Shown: positions 1-12,023 of the stretch, piece after piece
Position numbering within the stretch: position 1 is the first letter of the stretch
Layout: the number at the start of each line of letters is the position of its first letter
From: Lonicera japonica
Taxonomy: Eukaryota > Streptophyta > Magnoliopsida > Dipsacales > Caprifoliaceae
Assembly (NCBI GenBank): GCA_021464415.1
Contig: JAKCWG010000838.1
Location: 234,934 to 298,933 of the forward strand
Length of the DNA: 64,000 bases
Direction of reading: 5' to 3'
Notes under the pieces: generated by a model
What the model was told of the DNA's origin: nothing
Database searches by the model: none
The model's input: the letters and a program-made list of their open reading frames with translations, nothing else
Position numbers and translations under genes: made by a program

Positions 1-2
1 AT

Positions 3-230
3 TTAAAGAGTCACTTTCAAATTCAAATCCTTCCCAGCCTCTTTCTCTACTTTTAGTCGTTGCTTGAGATTGCACAAATCTGCACCTAGCACCGTAGCTC
101 CAATATGCCCACAAAAGCCTTCAATCCAACGACCTTTTTCTATCCTTGCAAACTTTCCATAGCTTGCAAATCCAAAGTCCATCTTGCTTCCATCCATATT
201 AATTTTAACTAGGCATGCAGAAGGAAACAT
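3..230 (-). pseudogene. LINE-type RNase H domain fragment
   Basis: A 75-residue open frame resembles the start of the RNase H-like domain at the C-terminus of plant non-LTR ORF2 proteins (RVT_3 type). Visible pieces are KINMDGS, matching the usual LNxDGA strand that carries the first catalytic Asp, then a glycine-poor turn and GRWIEGFCGHIG, matching the usual GxWxxGFxxxIG strand. After that the frame enters a less recognisable helix region and runs off the left edge. The Glu and later Asp residues cannot be checked. No RT lies next to it, so it is a fragment, either a LINE relic or a captured RNase H. It was called from motif resemblance only. Confidence 0.5.
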
Positions 231-490
231 CTAATTGACGAGCTTATCTTGATATTTATTCTCTTTATGAAATTTGGTATGAAACACATCAATGACTCCA
301 TGGGCCATATTGTTGTTTTTCATGCCAATATGATAGTGGTTAGCATTTGTGTTCCTAAAAATAAACTTGTTTATGTTAAGCTAAATGCACCAAATTGTAA
401 TTGCAAATTTAAAATTACTAAAATTGCTCACTCCCTACTTATTTATTTCATCTTTGAGGTTGATGTCCATCCCTCTTCTTAGGGACGTAT
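231..490. other. Unassigned AT-rich stretch
   Basis: Lies between the RNase H fragment and the first LTR remnant. It may be more decayed sequence of the same element as the RNase H fragment, but I see no motif that proves it. The last five bases (CGTAT, 486-490) would be the left TSD of the following LTR remnant, but no matching right copy was found. Confidence 0.3.
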
Positions 491-1631
491 TGTAACACCC
501 CCGCCTTAATCTATAGGATAACACCCGTAACTTAAGACCTGGAGTGTTACTAACCCATCTTAGCTTGACTAAAATGGGTGTCTAAGTTTAAATAATATTA
601 ATACCACATGCATGCATAATATCTAAAACATGAAGTGTATGAACTTGTATATATATATATATATGTATAGCATATTTAGCTTTCATATGTATGCAACAAT
701 TATACAAAATCAAAAACATATAAGTGTCCAAAAAGATATAAAATATTCGGGTTAGCCGTGGCTCCCCGAGAAAAGAAACATTTTTGTCACAAAAATAATC
801 CTCATATCAGAGCCTCTATTTCGCCCCAGGTCCTGCCATATCCTTGCCTTCATTAGACTCCTCATTACCTGAATTATTTTAAGGAAAAGGGGTGAGCTAT
901 ACACTCAGTAGGGGTGAGAAATAACCAAAGTATCACGTATAAAACACATTTTAGTTTAAACCCACATGTTCAATAAACAATGCATGCATATGCTAATGCA
1001 AGTTACCCCCCTTGTGTCAACCTTAGAGCCACGTAGCCAGAATGCATCAATACTGATCCAGCGTATAACCTGGGCCAAACCGCTTGGGAGAATAATCCGA
1101 TGGTGGTCATACATTGGCCCATCGGCCTCAGGGAATGTCATAAGATCATAATTGAGTCGGAGCACAAGTCCACCAATAATATCATAACAACATAATCATC
1201 AGTGCCTTGCTGTTGTCTAGATTTTTTGGGCTACTCACCGCTGGCTCTAGACAGCCGTCGCTTTGTTGGCCCCTAGAGGTTTAAGGATTTTCAACCCAAG
1301 GGCACCAGGCCCTACTTATTTTCATACCGATAGGCACCAAATAAATACATAATCCCTTTACCATAGAATCATAGCCAGATCCATATTAGGATCATATCAC
1401 AATCAGAACGATATCATGATCAATACGAGCTTCCATCATCATAAATAAGAGATCTATGCCCAAGGTGATGGCCATAAGAATAATCCAATTATGCCGAGAG
1501 TTCTCCAAGCGTTTGATTGACATAATAATGATGTGTATGGTTTGTTAATGAATTGTTTATACCAAGGGATATGAAAATGAGATTTGTTCAAATGTGTATG
1601 ACATAAATTGCTTTACATATTTAGGGTTCAG
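491..1631 (-). repeat. Remnant of a TGTAACACC-type LTR, inverted
   Basis: The left end reads TGTAACACCCCCGCC, the terminal sequence typical of the solo LTRs further right. The LTR module ending in ...CACTGAG...GGCTCAC appears here in reverse complement (about 885-910), so the LTR points to the minus strand. The right limit is uncertain, because it meets an oppositely oriented LTR remnant near 1632 and no TSD pair was found. No coding capacity is visible; short open frames inside are chance. Confidence 0.5.
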
Positions 1632-2540
1632 GGTAACGCCCCATATCTATCTATTTTTCGGATTCGCGATACAAGTCGCGCGTAAGGCAGAAGTGGACTT
1701 CGAATAGACATATTTTTCTTCGAAAGAATCTAAATTGTTTGAAGACTTCCAACGAATTACATTAATATATTTAAGCATGTTAGAATATTCATAAGTCACT
1801 TGGGGTGGTTCGAGTTGAAATGGGATGTAGATTGCAAGTTTTCAATTTACTCGACTTCATAATTTTGGATAACTTGGAGGAAGCGTAACTCCTTCGTTCC
1901 TTGCCAAATTGAGTTTCCATTTGTGAAAGTGACTATATTTTTATGCCATCTACAACTTTAGTGTTTTGACCGAAAGCCAATTCTGGCTCCTACTTGGTCA
2001 AAATTGAGCGCGAAATAAGCCAATCGCTAATAATTGTTCATTCGATAACATTAACGCGCTGGCTTTAACGCATTTCTGGGAATAATCCATCAAGAATTTG
2101 GAAAAGCTTCCTTCTAAGAAGTTGTAGAGCTTTGAATAAGTTTTTCGTGGACATAAAGATGATCTCAATTGGATATTTGAGCGATAAGTTATGGTCATTC
2201 AAAGTTCAGTGCTGCAGGTTCCAAATAGTGACACGCGTGAACAGTAAACCCCAAAATTGGAAGGCAGTTTATTTATATACATTTATCTCCATTCCTTCCT
2301 CATTTCACCACCAACATCTAAGAGCTCTTATAGAGAGAAAGGAGGGCGATTTGGGGATTTTGCGCATGATTCAAGATCACGACCTAAGCTCTTCCTTCTC
2401 CGTCATCGTCGAGCACTATTCATCGTCATCTCCATCACCTTCACTTTCTCCCATGGCTGTAGATGGAGAAAGCTCGCGATTCGTTCGGTCTGGTTCGATT
2501 CAGTCATGATTCTTTAAGGGATTAACCCTTAATAGGTGGG
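1632..2540 (+). repeat. 5' part of a TGTAACRCC-type LTR
   Basis: Starts near GTAACGCCCC and continues with a segment like that after the start of the solo LTR at 28212 (CGCG..AAGGCAGAA). It contains the shared block CTACAACTTTAGTGTTTTG (about 1950-1968), then a possible TATA element (TTTATATAC, about 2271) and a purine-rich leader (TAGAGAGAAAGGAGGGCG). It stops just after the donor-like GGTGGGAA motif, where the sequence folds back on itself (see the inverted repeat). The rest of the LTR is missing. An ORF starting at 2132 is accidental. Confidence 0.55.
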
Positions 2541-2574
2541 AATCACGACTGAATCGAGTCGGACCGAACGAATC
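2478..2574. repeat. Fold-back inverted repeat, 35-bp arms
   Basis: Arms 2478-2512 and 2540-2574 are reverse complements with four mismatches by eye, around a 27-base loop. The loop itself holds TTAAGGG...CCCTTAA. The left arm and loop are ordinary LTR sequence (compare 28930-28980); the right arm is an inverted copy of the left. This marks the point where the LTR remnant is broken. Confidence 0.8.
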
Positions 2575-2576
2575 AC

Positions 2577-2624
2577 ATTAGGTAAGTTGTTAATTTACTA
2601 TAACATTAGGTAAGTTGTTAATTT
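2577..2624. repeat. 20-bp direct repeat after the fold-back
   Basis: ATTAGGTAAGTTGTTAATTT occurs at 2577-2596 and again at 2605-2624, separated by 8 bases. It follows the inverted repeat directly and may be part of the same rearrangement. From 2625 to 2749 the sequence is AT-rich with nothing recognisable. Confidence 0.8.
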
Positions 2625-2749
2625 GATTATGCGTGTAGTCAAAAATTAAAAATGAGAAAGTATAAAAGCAACCGTGAAAGCATAGCTTTAAAATAAACAT
2701 AAACATAAATATAAGTATACATACACCCAAAGGGTGACTTCCTTCGATC

Positions 2750-4029
2750 CTACGATAGAGTGGGTTGAAACGCTACAAAACTTCGAACCATAGCATGCAA
2801 TTTCCCCCTCTTACTGTGCTTCTTTCGTCCTCCCACTAAAACTAGGCTTTCCTTGTAATTGAAAATCGGAAGTGAATACCTATAATAGTAGGGGTTAGGA
2901 TCATATCGGATGCCAAGGTGAGAAATTTCGTCAGTATCACTGTTGTACAAAACAAGCTTTTTAGTTTTAGTTGTGAAGAAAATCTCATTATAGTTCTTCC
3001 AAAACCCAAGCGGATTTTTTAATTGTAAATGTGGCCCAAGTCCAAGAGTGAAAAGTCTGGTCCAGCACCCCCCCTCCTCATGTTTCATAACCCAAATCTC
3101 AATTGATTCCACTACGTAATCTCTAATATAATCAGTTACTAACAGGGCAATAAAATCGTCATTGTGCAACACAAGTCTAATATCTTGGGAAAAGATCTCT
3201 AAATTGGAAACATTATCTGGAATTGGTATGTTGTGAAACACATCACTACCCATATCAAATAAAGCAATGTTAATATTCTGAATATGCTTACCGTTTATTG
3301 ATTGTACATGATTAGACAGCCAATAACATGCTCCATTTAAGTACGTCAGATTAGAATGGAAAATCTCGTGGATATGAGGCAAAGCAACATTAAAAGGTCT
3401 CCATGAATTGGTAGTAAGGCTATACACTGCAACGTTTGGAGGTTCAGGCATTTCATCTGGAGGGATCCATTATTTTTTAGGGATCTAGACTACCTTGTAC
3501 ATGTTTGTCAAAGGGTCTACAACAAATCCAAATACATATACACAATGCGGTCCTGGACGCGAAAAATTAAAGTCGGGTAAAGGGAGGAGTCTCAATTCTG
3601 TTGTAGCAGGGTTCCATAAAGCCAATTTATTATAATATAGCATACCCTCGTAACCATTGTGGAGTAGAAACAATCCATCAACTGGTCCAATAATATTGTG
3701 CCAATAATAAATACGACCGAATATTTGTGTAATATCAATAATATCCTCGTATGGGGGGGGCGGGGGTTGGCCTCTACGGATATCATCATTGTGGAACATG
3801 GCCGATGCAAATTCCTTAGAGCTAACCGAATCTAGGTTTATCCCATCTGAGTTTATCGCATGCAGCCCATTCAAGGATTTTGGGTATATTCTAACAGAAT
3901 TATTGGATGTAGTACTATTAGCTTTATTGGAAGTAATGTCCGGGCTAAATTCATCGTCGCTACCACTGATATTGGTAATCGAAGTGAAGCGATTAGAATT
4001 AGTGACATTGTAAAGTTCGTCTAGAGTCT
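2750..4029 (-). pseudogene. F-box-associated (FBA/Kelch-like) protein fragment
   Basis: The minus-strand frame resembles the C-terminal F-box-associated interaction domain of plant F-box proteins, which choose substrates for SCF ubiquitin ligases. Typical features appear in order: LALWNPATTELRLLP, then FGFVVDPLTNMYKVV, then VAVYSLTTNSWR, then NGACYWL, then IALFDMGSD, then IEIWVMKHEE with a W-x-R following, then LVLYNSDTDE. The frame is open from about 4029 down to 3485. Two in-frame stops within 30 bases (around 3485-3455) break it, then it continues in the same frame to 2750. A 36-base intron there would be too short to be credible. The F-box motif itself is missing: the N-terminal side meets the telomere-like tract and LINE A. 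A non-functional relic is likely. Confidence 0.75.
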
Positions 4030-4139
4030 AAGGTCTAGGGGTTAGGGGTTAGGGTTTAGGGGGTAGGTTTTAGGGCTTAGGATTTAAGGTTTACGGTTTA
4101 CGGTTTAGGGGTTAGGGTTTAGGTTTTAAGGGGTTAAGG
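4030..4139 (+). repeat. Degenerate telomere-like tract (TTTAGGG)n
   Basis: About 110 bases of variants of TTTAGGG (GGTTAGGG, GGTTTAGGGGGTAGG, GTTTACGG and others). This is the plant telomere heptamer on the plus strand, written as CCCTAAA on the minus strand. It touches the poly(T) that marks the 3' end of LINE A. An interstitial tract is more likely than a chromosome end, since sequence continues on both sides. Confidence 0.75.
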
Positions 4140-4846
4140 TTTTTTTTTTTTAAATCTCTAAGCCCAAGAGAGCTTTAGAGAGCTACATTAATAAATAAAA
4201 ATGGAGGGAGATACAAGGAGGCCATTTTCAAAGCCTGAAGTACAAAAACACAACATCAAAAGTGTAAGTAAAATTGGTTAATGGACTTATTAAGAGGCCA
4301 AAAAGTCCACTAGCCAATTCAAAACGTCTCCTTAACAAAAAGAACAAAGCCTTACAGCATAAAAAATTAAGCCAAAACATGTAGGCTTTGAAATGCAACA
4401 AATTATGATCTATGAACATAAATTCTGCATAAAAATGCAGTGAAGATTGGCAGCACATCTGAAGCATGTAGCAGTTAACACAGGGAAAATTTGGGCAGCC
4501 AAAGTGCATGTGCAGATTAACTCTGTGATAGAGGGACCAGCAAGCATAGTTCAACAGAAAATTGAGGCAGCAGATGGTCCAGCTGTGAGGTAAAGAACAA
4601 CTAAATAGCAGCAGAAAAATGAGTTGATAATTCCTTAGAGAGTAGGGAGGAATATCACTTGAATCTTGACTAGTAAACTTGTGAAGAAACTTCATGCCTT
4701 TACTGGCAGCACAACACTGAAAGTTCCTTTTAAACCTATTGCTTTTAAGAAGGAGAATGCAGCAGATCTAAGAGGAAACTGCCCTGCTAAGTGAATCTGT
4801 ACACGGGGAGTTGATTTTGGTCATGAGAGATCCATTGGGAGACATC
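4140..4846 (-). other. LINE A 3' UTR with two hairpins and poly(A)
   Basis: Non-coding 3' region. Hairpin 1 has arms 4272-4288 and 4303-4319 (17 bp, two mismatches that would be wobble in DNA/RNA terms, 14-base loop). Hairpin 2 lies next to the poly(A), with arms 4156-4163 and 4172-4180 (one bulge). LINEs B and C have hairpins at the same places with different stem sequence. An open frame at 4228-4695 is not a gene. Confidence 0.65.
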
Positions 4847-7800
4847 TTAGGGGTGAGCATTCCACCACTTTAAATTAACATGGCTTAGCCCCACTTTAGA
4901 GAGCTTGTCAGCTGCCATGTTTCCTTCTCTATAAATATGAGAGATGTGAATGATCATTTTAGCCATTTTAAACTTGCAGTTTCTCCATAAAGTATAAATA
5001 CTCCAAGGTGGAGAGAAGTTAGGATCCTGGAAGCTTTGAACTGTTGAAAGAGAATCAGATTCTATCCATAGCTTATGCCATCCCTTTGACCAAGCCAGAT
5101 CCACTACTTGAATGACTGCATACAGCTCTGCTAGGAAAGCAAACTGAATGCCAATGTTTTTACAGTAACAACCCAAAGTGAAGCCTATATAGTTCCTAAA
5201 AACTCCTCCAATAGATGCCCTCCCAGGGCAGCCTAGAGCCATCCCATCAGTACTGAATTTTGTCCACATAAAATGAGGGGGTAGCCAAGTAACTTCAAAG
5301 ATTTGAGGACACTTTCTGCCGATGCCTGTAATGTTCAGGTTATGCAAAATGGATAGGTCATCCATTTGATTGTGCATGTGACCTTTCAGAAGAGGGGACA
5401 AGTCTTTGATCCAGCTTTTGAGGTGATGAACAACTCTAGATGGGACTGGTCTAATGTTGTGGAAGATGGCCTTATTCCTAGAATCCCATATGATGTGAAA
5501 ACACATCATGCAAGCAACTAACCAAACATTCTTGACTTGGGGGCTGATGTTCTTGGAAGTTATGAATTTCCACATAACATGAATGTCATTAGGGAGCTGA
5601 TCTTGAATGTGGAAAGAGTCCCAAAGCCAATTCCAGAGCAGATAAGCAAAATGACAGTCAAAGAAAACATGCTGCAAGTTCTCTTTGTCTCTTCTGCAGA
5701 TTTCACATCTGGACACAATGTGGAACCCTCTTTGAATGAGCTTATAATGGGAGGGCATCTTGTGATATAACATTCTCCAAACTAGCATAGACACTCTAGG
5801 AGGGACCATAGAGTTCCAAAGTAATTTAGTCCAACTTTGCTCTATATGGGGAGAGTAGTGCCTATATGCATCCTGGAAATTCAAATTTCCTTTAGTGGAG
5901 TAGGGCCAGATGAGGAGATCCTGAGTACAGGTTGGCAAGGAAGATCAATATCAGAGATAGCCTTAGCATGAGCTAGAAATTTCTGTTGAAACCAATCTGG
6001 AATATGCCAATTGCCATTACATATAAAAGAGGCTACATTGCTTAGCTTAGAGGCACAATTAAAAGGGCATTCTATAGGAGATAGAGGCATCCACATAGAG
6101 TGCCAAATATTTAATTGCTTTCCATGGCCCACAATCCACTTGGCATTATCATTGATTTCCTTAAGAGCAAGACTTAAACCTTTCCACAAAGAGGAAACTT
6201 TGTAAGTTTTGGAGGCTTGAGTGTTAAGAACCTGAAACCTGGTTTTGACAAAGTTACTCCACTGAGAACTGGTGTGTAGGAGATCCCACATATGTTTTAG
6301 CAGAGCAGCCTGATTTAGTTTCCCTATCTGTCTAAGCCCAAGGCCTCCAGCAATTTTGGGGGAGCACACGAGGCTCCAAGCCACTGTAACAGGTTTTTTC
6401 TTGAGAATGTCACCAGTCCACAAGAAATTTCTCATACATTTTTGAATCAAGTGCAGCAAAAAAGGAAGCCATTTGTATATCATAAATGAGTGCAGGAGCA
6501 TAGGGCATACCACAGCTTTAAGAAGTTCACATCTGCCTACCATTGAGAGAAATTTGCCTTGCCATCCCACCATTTTAGTTCTAATTCGATCAGCTATGGG
6601 CTGGAGATGCACTATTTTTGGACTGCATTTAAAAATAGGAACTCCCAGGTAGTTAAAGGGAGTGGAGCCCTCATACATATGCAGAGTGTTGAGGATTTGA
6701 TGTCTTTTATCCATTGCTCCTTTACCAATGTAAACTTTGCTTTTGGAGAAGTTCATAACTTGGCCTGATATATTGCCATATTCATTGAGAATTTGCAGGA
6801 TAGCCTTCAAATTGTCATTGTCCCTAGCACAAAAGATCATAATATCATCTGCATAAAGAGAATGGGTGGGCATAGAGAGGCCTCTAGGCCCTTTCATGAG
6901 TTTGAGATTTCCAGAGCTAGCTGCAGAGATAATGCTTATATTAAGAACTTTTTCTGCAATGCAGAAAAGAATGGTGCTGAGGGGATCCCCTTGTCTCACC
7001 CCTATTTTGCAATTGAAGTAGCCACGTGGGACACTATTAATTTGGATAGCTTAGCAGAATTAAGAAGGGTTTTGCACCCAGTTAATAAATTGAGATCTGA
7101 AACCAATGGCCTTTAAAACCTGAATCAAGAAATTCCAATCAAGAGTGTCAAAAGCCTTAGCAATGTCAATTTTGAGGGCCACATTTCCTCCCTTGGTGTT
7201 GTTGTCCAGCAGATTGAAGCACTCTGAAGCAATACCAATATAGTGATGTATATGTCTGCATGTAATAAAGCCATTTTGATAGGGATAAATGATCTTTGGA
7301 ACCATAGTTGCCAGCCTATCACACAAAATCTTAGGTATGACTTTAAAAATGAAATTAGCAAGAGCAATAGGCCTGAAATCTTTGATTGAGCAAGCATTGG
7401 GGTGTTTTGGGATAAGGGCTATGAAATTGGAGTTGAGCCCAGGAAGGATCCAGTCTTTGATGAAAAAGGAATAGACAGCATTGCAAACATTAGATTCCAC
7501 AATATCCCATCAAGTTTGATAGAATTTTCCACTGAATCCATCAGGTCCATGAGCTAAAGAAGGGTTAAGACTGTGCACAGCTTTTTTAATCTCTTCATGA
7601 GTTGGAATAGCACATAGCAGGTCATTGTCATGATTATTAATCAACTGTGGTATGACATTGTTAATGAGATTGCTAGAGCAAGTGGAATTTGGAGTAGAAT
7701 AAAGCTCTACATAGAAGTTTGTCACATGGTTTTTGATGGCCTGAGGATCATCAGTTAAGTTGCCATCAATAATCAAATGAGAGATTTTGCTAGAGGCTAC

Positions 7801-8093
7801 TCTCTGCCTAGCCATTTTGTGGAAGAAGGAAGTATTCTTATCACCATCTTTGAGCCATTTTATTATGGCTTTGTCCTTCCAGAAGCTTTCCTCTTTAGCC
7901 AGAGCCTGCTGCAGCTCCAGCTGAGCTATTTCTTCCTCCTTATCTCGACTTGATGAATGACCCAACTGGTCTATCTCAAATTGAATTGTGGCCAGTCTAG
8001 TGGTTTCTCTTCTCACTTCTTGGTGTATGTTGCCAAATTTCTCATGATTTCACAGCTTAAGGTACTTTTTAAGTCTCTTGAGTTTAAGTTGCA
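4847..8093 (-). pseudogene. LINE A ORF2, C-terminal part: RT, zf-RVT, RNase H
   Basis: Encodes the reverse transcriptase that copies LINE RNA at a nicked target. From 8093 downward there is a basic linker (KDGDKNTSFFHKMA), then RT fingers (LIPKHPNACSIKDFRPIAL and KIDIAKAFDTLDW), then the catalytic YADD at 6844-6855 within HSLYADDIMIF, then NYLGVPIF and GGLGLRQI. The zf-RVT zinc motif follows (CEICRRDKENLQHVFFDC) at about 5700. The C-terminal RNase H has its acidic residues visible: FSTDGMA, LAELYAV, IESDS and MAADKL. It is broken by a stop near 7505, a change of frame near 7060/6999, another near 5938/5881, and the LTR inserted at 8093. It follows the endonuclease fragment at 11826-12023. It cannot give a full ORF2 protein. 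Confidence 0.85.
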
Positions 8094-9147
8094 TGTAACA
8101 CTCCGTGTTTTAAACTTTTGAAGACTTTAATTTAAAACCTTAAAATTTGTATTGAGCACTAACTTTTATCTCGATTATTCTAGAACCCCGAATTAAGTTT
8201 CGTCTTTTACGAGAAGTCATTTATATTTATTAGACTAATTTTGAAAAGTACTATTATACTAAACTTTAATGTTAAAGGGGAAAATTGTGTAATTAATCCA
8301 AGAATTGTACTGTAGGTAAACTTTATAAGTATTTAAGCATGTGATAATATATTATCTAGTGGGTAACATTATTAAGATCACGTGGGATACACTTGTTGAT
8401 TTTATAAATATTGCCCTGAGCATAACTGCTACCTAATGGTATGTTGATTATATTGAGATTGTTGGAACCAGATAAGCACCGGTATAGAAATGCTTGAGTT
8501 ATATTATTGCACAAACCCACGGTAAAGATGGGGTGGGTGCCAAAAATCTGGTTACTTGTGCACAGGCCCACGGTAAGGTGGGGTGCGTTTATGAGCGTAT
8601 TATTCCGTCTAGTACTGGTATTACGTCGAGGAGGAGCAGGAGGAGGAGGTGGATGGACGTGTATACAGTTATCATGTGTGTTACACGTGGATAATGATTG
8701 ACATATATTACGGTATAATAAACGAATTTTTCCTTATTAATTAATGTAATTTTGGAAATTCTTGTTAATGAATTTAAGGTAAATAAAAAAATTTATATTG
8801 TGATATGTCCATGCATTGCATTTCCCTTTCCCTATAGTTCCCACTGGGCCAGTCGTGGCTCATTCCCTCATTTTCCTTTCAGGTACACCTCGTGTGAGGT
8901 CGTGGTTCAGGTCCGAGTTCTTCTTAGAGTCTTCTCTGATGCCTCTATGGATTTAGTTGCCATTTTATCTTAATTTGTGGTACTTGTAATATTGAATATA
9001 GTTTGGGTACTTTGTACTACCTATGGATGTATTAATTCATATTATTGTCAGACTTGGATTTGTGTTTGGATTTTAGCATGTTGGAAGGTTATGCTTGAAT
9101 TATTGTATTAGAATATTTCGTATTTTGATTGAAATCCAGTTGAAAAG

Positions 9148-11633
9148 TGTGACGCCCCAAAATCCCTTTTAGAGGATTATACCTCCGGGACCCGGTTAGC
9201 CACGGAGTCGTACGCGACGACGGGTATGAAATGATAAAACTTGGAATTTTTATACGACGAATATGCTCAAGTAATAAAATCATTTTAAAAGAAATTCTGG
9301 CATGTGGAGTTTATTTATAAAGCAATACCAAAACCTGTTAGAATTTACATACAATTCATTTTCAGCAGATACTCCACATTTAAAGAAAATCATTTATACA
9401 AAGCCTCCATTGAGGTCTCAATACAGAGTAAAATAGTTTTACAACACTGTTTCAACAATACAACAATCAATAAGATGTGCGACTTATTATCAATACAAGA
9501 AGGGGTATAATACTAGTCGTTTCCAAACGACTCTGGTAATCAAAGTCCATCAGAGCTACTAGACTCCATAAGCGTACCATCCCCGGGAACACCTGCAAGA
9601 CCTGATTTGGAAAATGGGAGTGAGCCAAACGGGCTCAGTGGGAACTATAAGAGTTTGTATAAAAAAAATATATTATAAACCATGCATGCCATGCTATGCA
9701 ATTAAGGAAAGTAAATTTAGTTTATAGGTTGCTTCTCAGCAATAAATCACATTTCTCTTTGTATATACAAATATAAATACATATACACATTTGAAGCAGC
9801 TAATGCATAGAAACCTTTCGTGAAATGTATATATAATGTGCCCGACCCAAAGTACAAGAAAGGCAATATATATATATATATCATCATATTGTACCTGCCA
9901 CAACACCGCGACTAGATCTATCGCATCAATCACATATATCAAACTCACGTCTAGGATTTTCATAAATCTACTGTGCACAGAGATAGCCGGCAACTCGGTT
10001 TCTTCTGCCCAAGGCAGGGACCACCTACCAGGTCCACCTAGACGCTACCTCACGCAGCCACACAAGCATACGCTACCTCACGCCGCCATAAAGGCACACG
10101 CTACAATAATACTCACGTAGCCACCAAGGCTATACGCTACCGGTAATCACCATCTATCTAGTACGAACGGTGTGGCCATCCGATAATATATCCAAATAAT
10201 AATAAACTCATCAAATCCATGAAATCATAAGAATACATAATTCAACAGATATATAGATATGAATATGCATACATTCCATATGTATTCGTATAACTCATAG
10301 ATATGTATCCGTTCTAGATATGAGTACATATACATATTGTAAAACATGTAGTGGTATTGTTGAGATTGAATAAGATCCGCCAAGTCCGTCAGTTAAGAAA
10401 AGAAACCATAAAAATCCTTAGTTTGGGAGGTTTCACATGCTTTCATCAAATTGGCCCCAAGCCAAGTCTAATATAATCAAACAATGTATATAAGTTCCCA
10501 ATTAGCCTCCCAATATGATTTAAAGACTTCATTTATTCAAAACATATTTATATATTTGACCAGCATACTTACGGACTGGCTAGGTAAGTAGAAAATCTCA
10601 TAAATTTGGTTTATAACTCAAAACACAATAACAATACCACTAATATATATATCTTTGTCCAAAATATGGTTTAAATCCCATATATGACATCATACGTAAG
10701 TGTATCAAGGTCTAGCGTATATAATCGTATACGTACTTAAAGGAAATATACCAAACTTTCTTATAAATCATTTATAAATCCCAAGCCCCATGCATATTCA
10801 ACTTTTAGTAGAAAACCTAGGTTTAATTTGATTTGGTGTAAATAGGTTGTAATAACTTGAAAAGAAGTTTAAATACTATTGTTCCCACCTTAAGAGGGTC
10901 AATCCCTCGAAGTATTGCGGAAGAATCGAGCCGGAGAAGCACGGATACGAAAAACCCTAGCTATGGTGGATTTGGATGGAGGAGGAGATGAAGATGATGA
11001 TGAACATGATGATAATGGTGAGAATCTTGTGTGGAAGATGCACCCTCAAATAATCCCTTAAAATCCCCCAAATTCGCTCCTCTTTTTCTCTCTAAAGGCT
11101 CTCCAAATGAATGTGTTAAATGGGGAACAAAGAAGGTGAAAATATATGAAATTCTCGCCCAGGTCGATGTAGTCGACTCCCCCATTGTTCATGTAGTCGA
11201 CTACATGAGGTAATTTCTGCCTCATTCAGTTTTTGGTCAATAGCTCGACTTCACACGCACTTTTGGGCATCAAGGAGTTGGAATTAGGTCTCGTCCAAAA
11301 CACGAAAGTTGTAGATGGAATTTAAATGAAGACGTGTCCGAAAACGGGGACTCATTTGGAGTTCGGATGAGGAAGTTATGGTCTTCCAAAGTTGGGTAAA
11401 AATCATTAATCGCGTAGGATCGAAATTTGTGATTTTCGAACCGATTTCCGTCCGAGCCACCCGAAACAACTTAAGGTCATCATAACACACTTAAATATAT
11501 TAATGTGACTTGTTGGAGGTTTCCAAACCATGCTAACCTTTTCAAAACCCAAATTTGGCTACCCGGAGCCAAATTCTGCCTTATACGCGATATGGGTCGT
11601 GATTTGCAAGCAATGAGGAAACCGGGTGTTACA
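9148..11633 (-). mobile_element. Solo LTR 'b' (TSD AAAAG)
   Basis: Plus-strand ends are TGTGACGCCCC (9148) and GGGTGTTACA (11633), flanked by AAAAG at 9143-9147 and 11634-11638. In minus orientation it begins TGTAACACCCGG and shares its whole plan with the solo LTR at 28212: the CTACAACTTTCGTGTTTTG block, a palindrome CATGTAGTCGACTACATG (11190-11207), donor-like AAGGTGGGAAC (near 10889), 28-bp tandem units (about 10018-10140) and a GC-rich 3' block CGTCGTCGCGTACG...CCGGGTCCCGGAGG. 2.49 kb; no coding region. Confidence 0.85.
11190..11207. promoter_or_regulatory. Palindrome in solo LTR 'b'
   Basis: CATGTAGTCGACTACATG, a perfect 18-bp palindrome, with a half-copy (GATGTAGTCGACTCC) at about 11166-11180. 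About 430 bp from the LTR 5' end. Confidence 0.6.
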
Positions 11634-11825
11634 AAAAGTATTCTATGTAATTGTTATGTTTGTCAACAGAATGGTTTTCCTCGTGTTACGAATACTTCAT
11701 GCCAAATTTTCGTTGGATTTCTTTACCTTTGATTAGATCATTGATTGTATACTTTTATTTATCTACTGCTAATTAAATGCAGCATCTGTTAACACCTGAT
11801 CAATTCGGCGGGTTGTTACATTGCA

Positions 11826-12023
11826 TGACTGTTATAGGACAGTTGGCATGCGCAGATTGCTGCCAGGAAAAAGTCACAATGTCTTGAAATTCTGGGTGGG
11901 AGGTCCAGGCAGTGAGGAATTTAAATTGTTTAGGGCCTTCAAACTGATTTTCCATGGAAGAGAACAATAGGGGAGTATGACTAGATTCACTTTTGGGAAG
12001 GGTGACATAAGAGATACTGTGCT
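11826..12023 (-). pseudogene. LINE A ORF2 endonuclease, C-terminal piece
   Basis: This 198-base island between two solo LTRs encodes SYVTLPKSESSHTPLLF. That is the last strand of the APE-type endonuclease, with its conserved S-x-H near the end of the domain (SSHTPLL). It is followed by the start of the linker (GPKQFKFLTAWTSHPEF). It continues the endonuclease piece at 17858-18483 in sense and order. The endonuclease nicks the genomic target before reverse transcription. The island is separated from both halves of ORF2 and cannot be expressed alone. Confidence 0.8.

Larger units (their letters stand above)
8094..11820 (+). mobile_element. Solo LTR 'a' (TSD TTGCA), holding solo LTR 'b'
   Basis: Starts TGTAACACTCCG, ends GGTTGTTACA, and is flanked by TTGCA at 8089-8093 and 11821-11825. 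Without the nested LTR it is only about 1.2 kb (8094-9147 plus 11639-11820). That is shorter than its relative at 19666-22282, so it has an internal deletion. It carries the module GTTCCCACTGGGCC...TGGCTCA (8837 on) followed by an acceptor-like TTTTCCTTTCAG (about 8872). No PBS, PPT or gag-pol. A solo LTR is the simplest reading; a non-LTR element with TG/CA ends is not excluded. Confidence 0.8.

Noticed and set aside
2132..2509. 125-residue plus-strand ORF
   Set aside because: Lies over LTR promoter and leader sequence shared with non-coding LTRs elsewhere; cut by the fold-back.
3451..3490. Intron joining the two F-box-associated frames
   Set aside because: It would be about 36 bases, too short for a plant intron; in-frame stops are simpler.
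4030..4139. True chromosome end
   Set aside because: The repeats are degenerate and sequence with other elements continues for kilobases on both sides.
4228..4695. 155-residue minus-strand ORF
   Set aside because: Lies in the LINE A 3' UTR; Cys/Leu/Phe-rich without a domain, and it covers the conserved hairpin.
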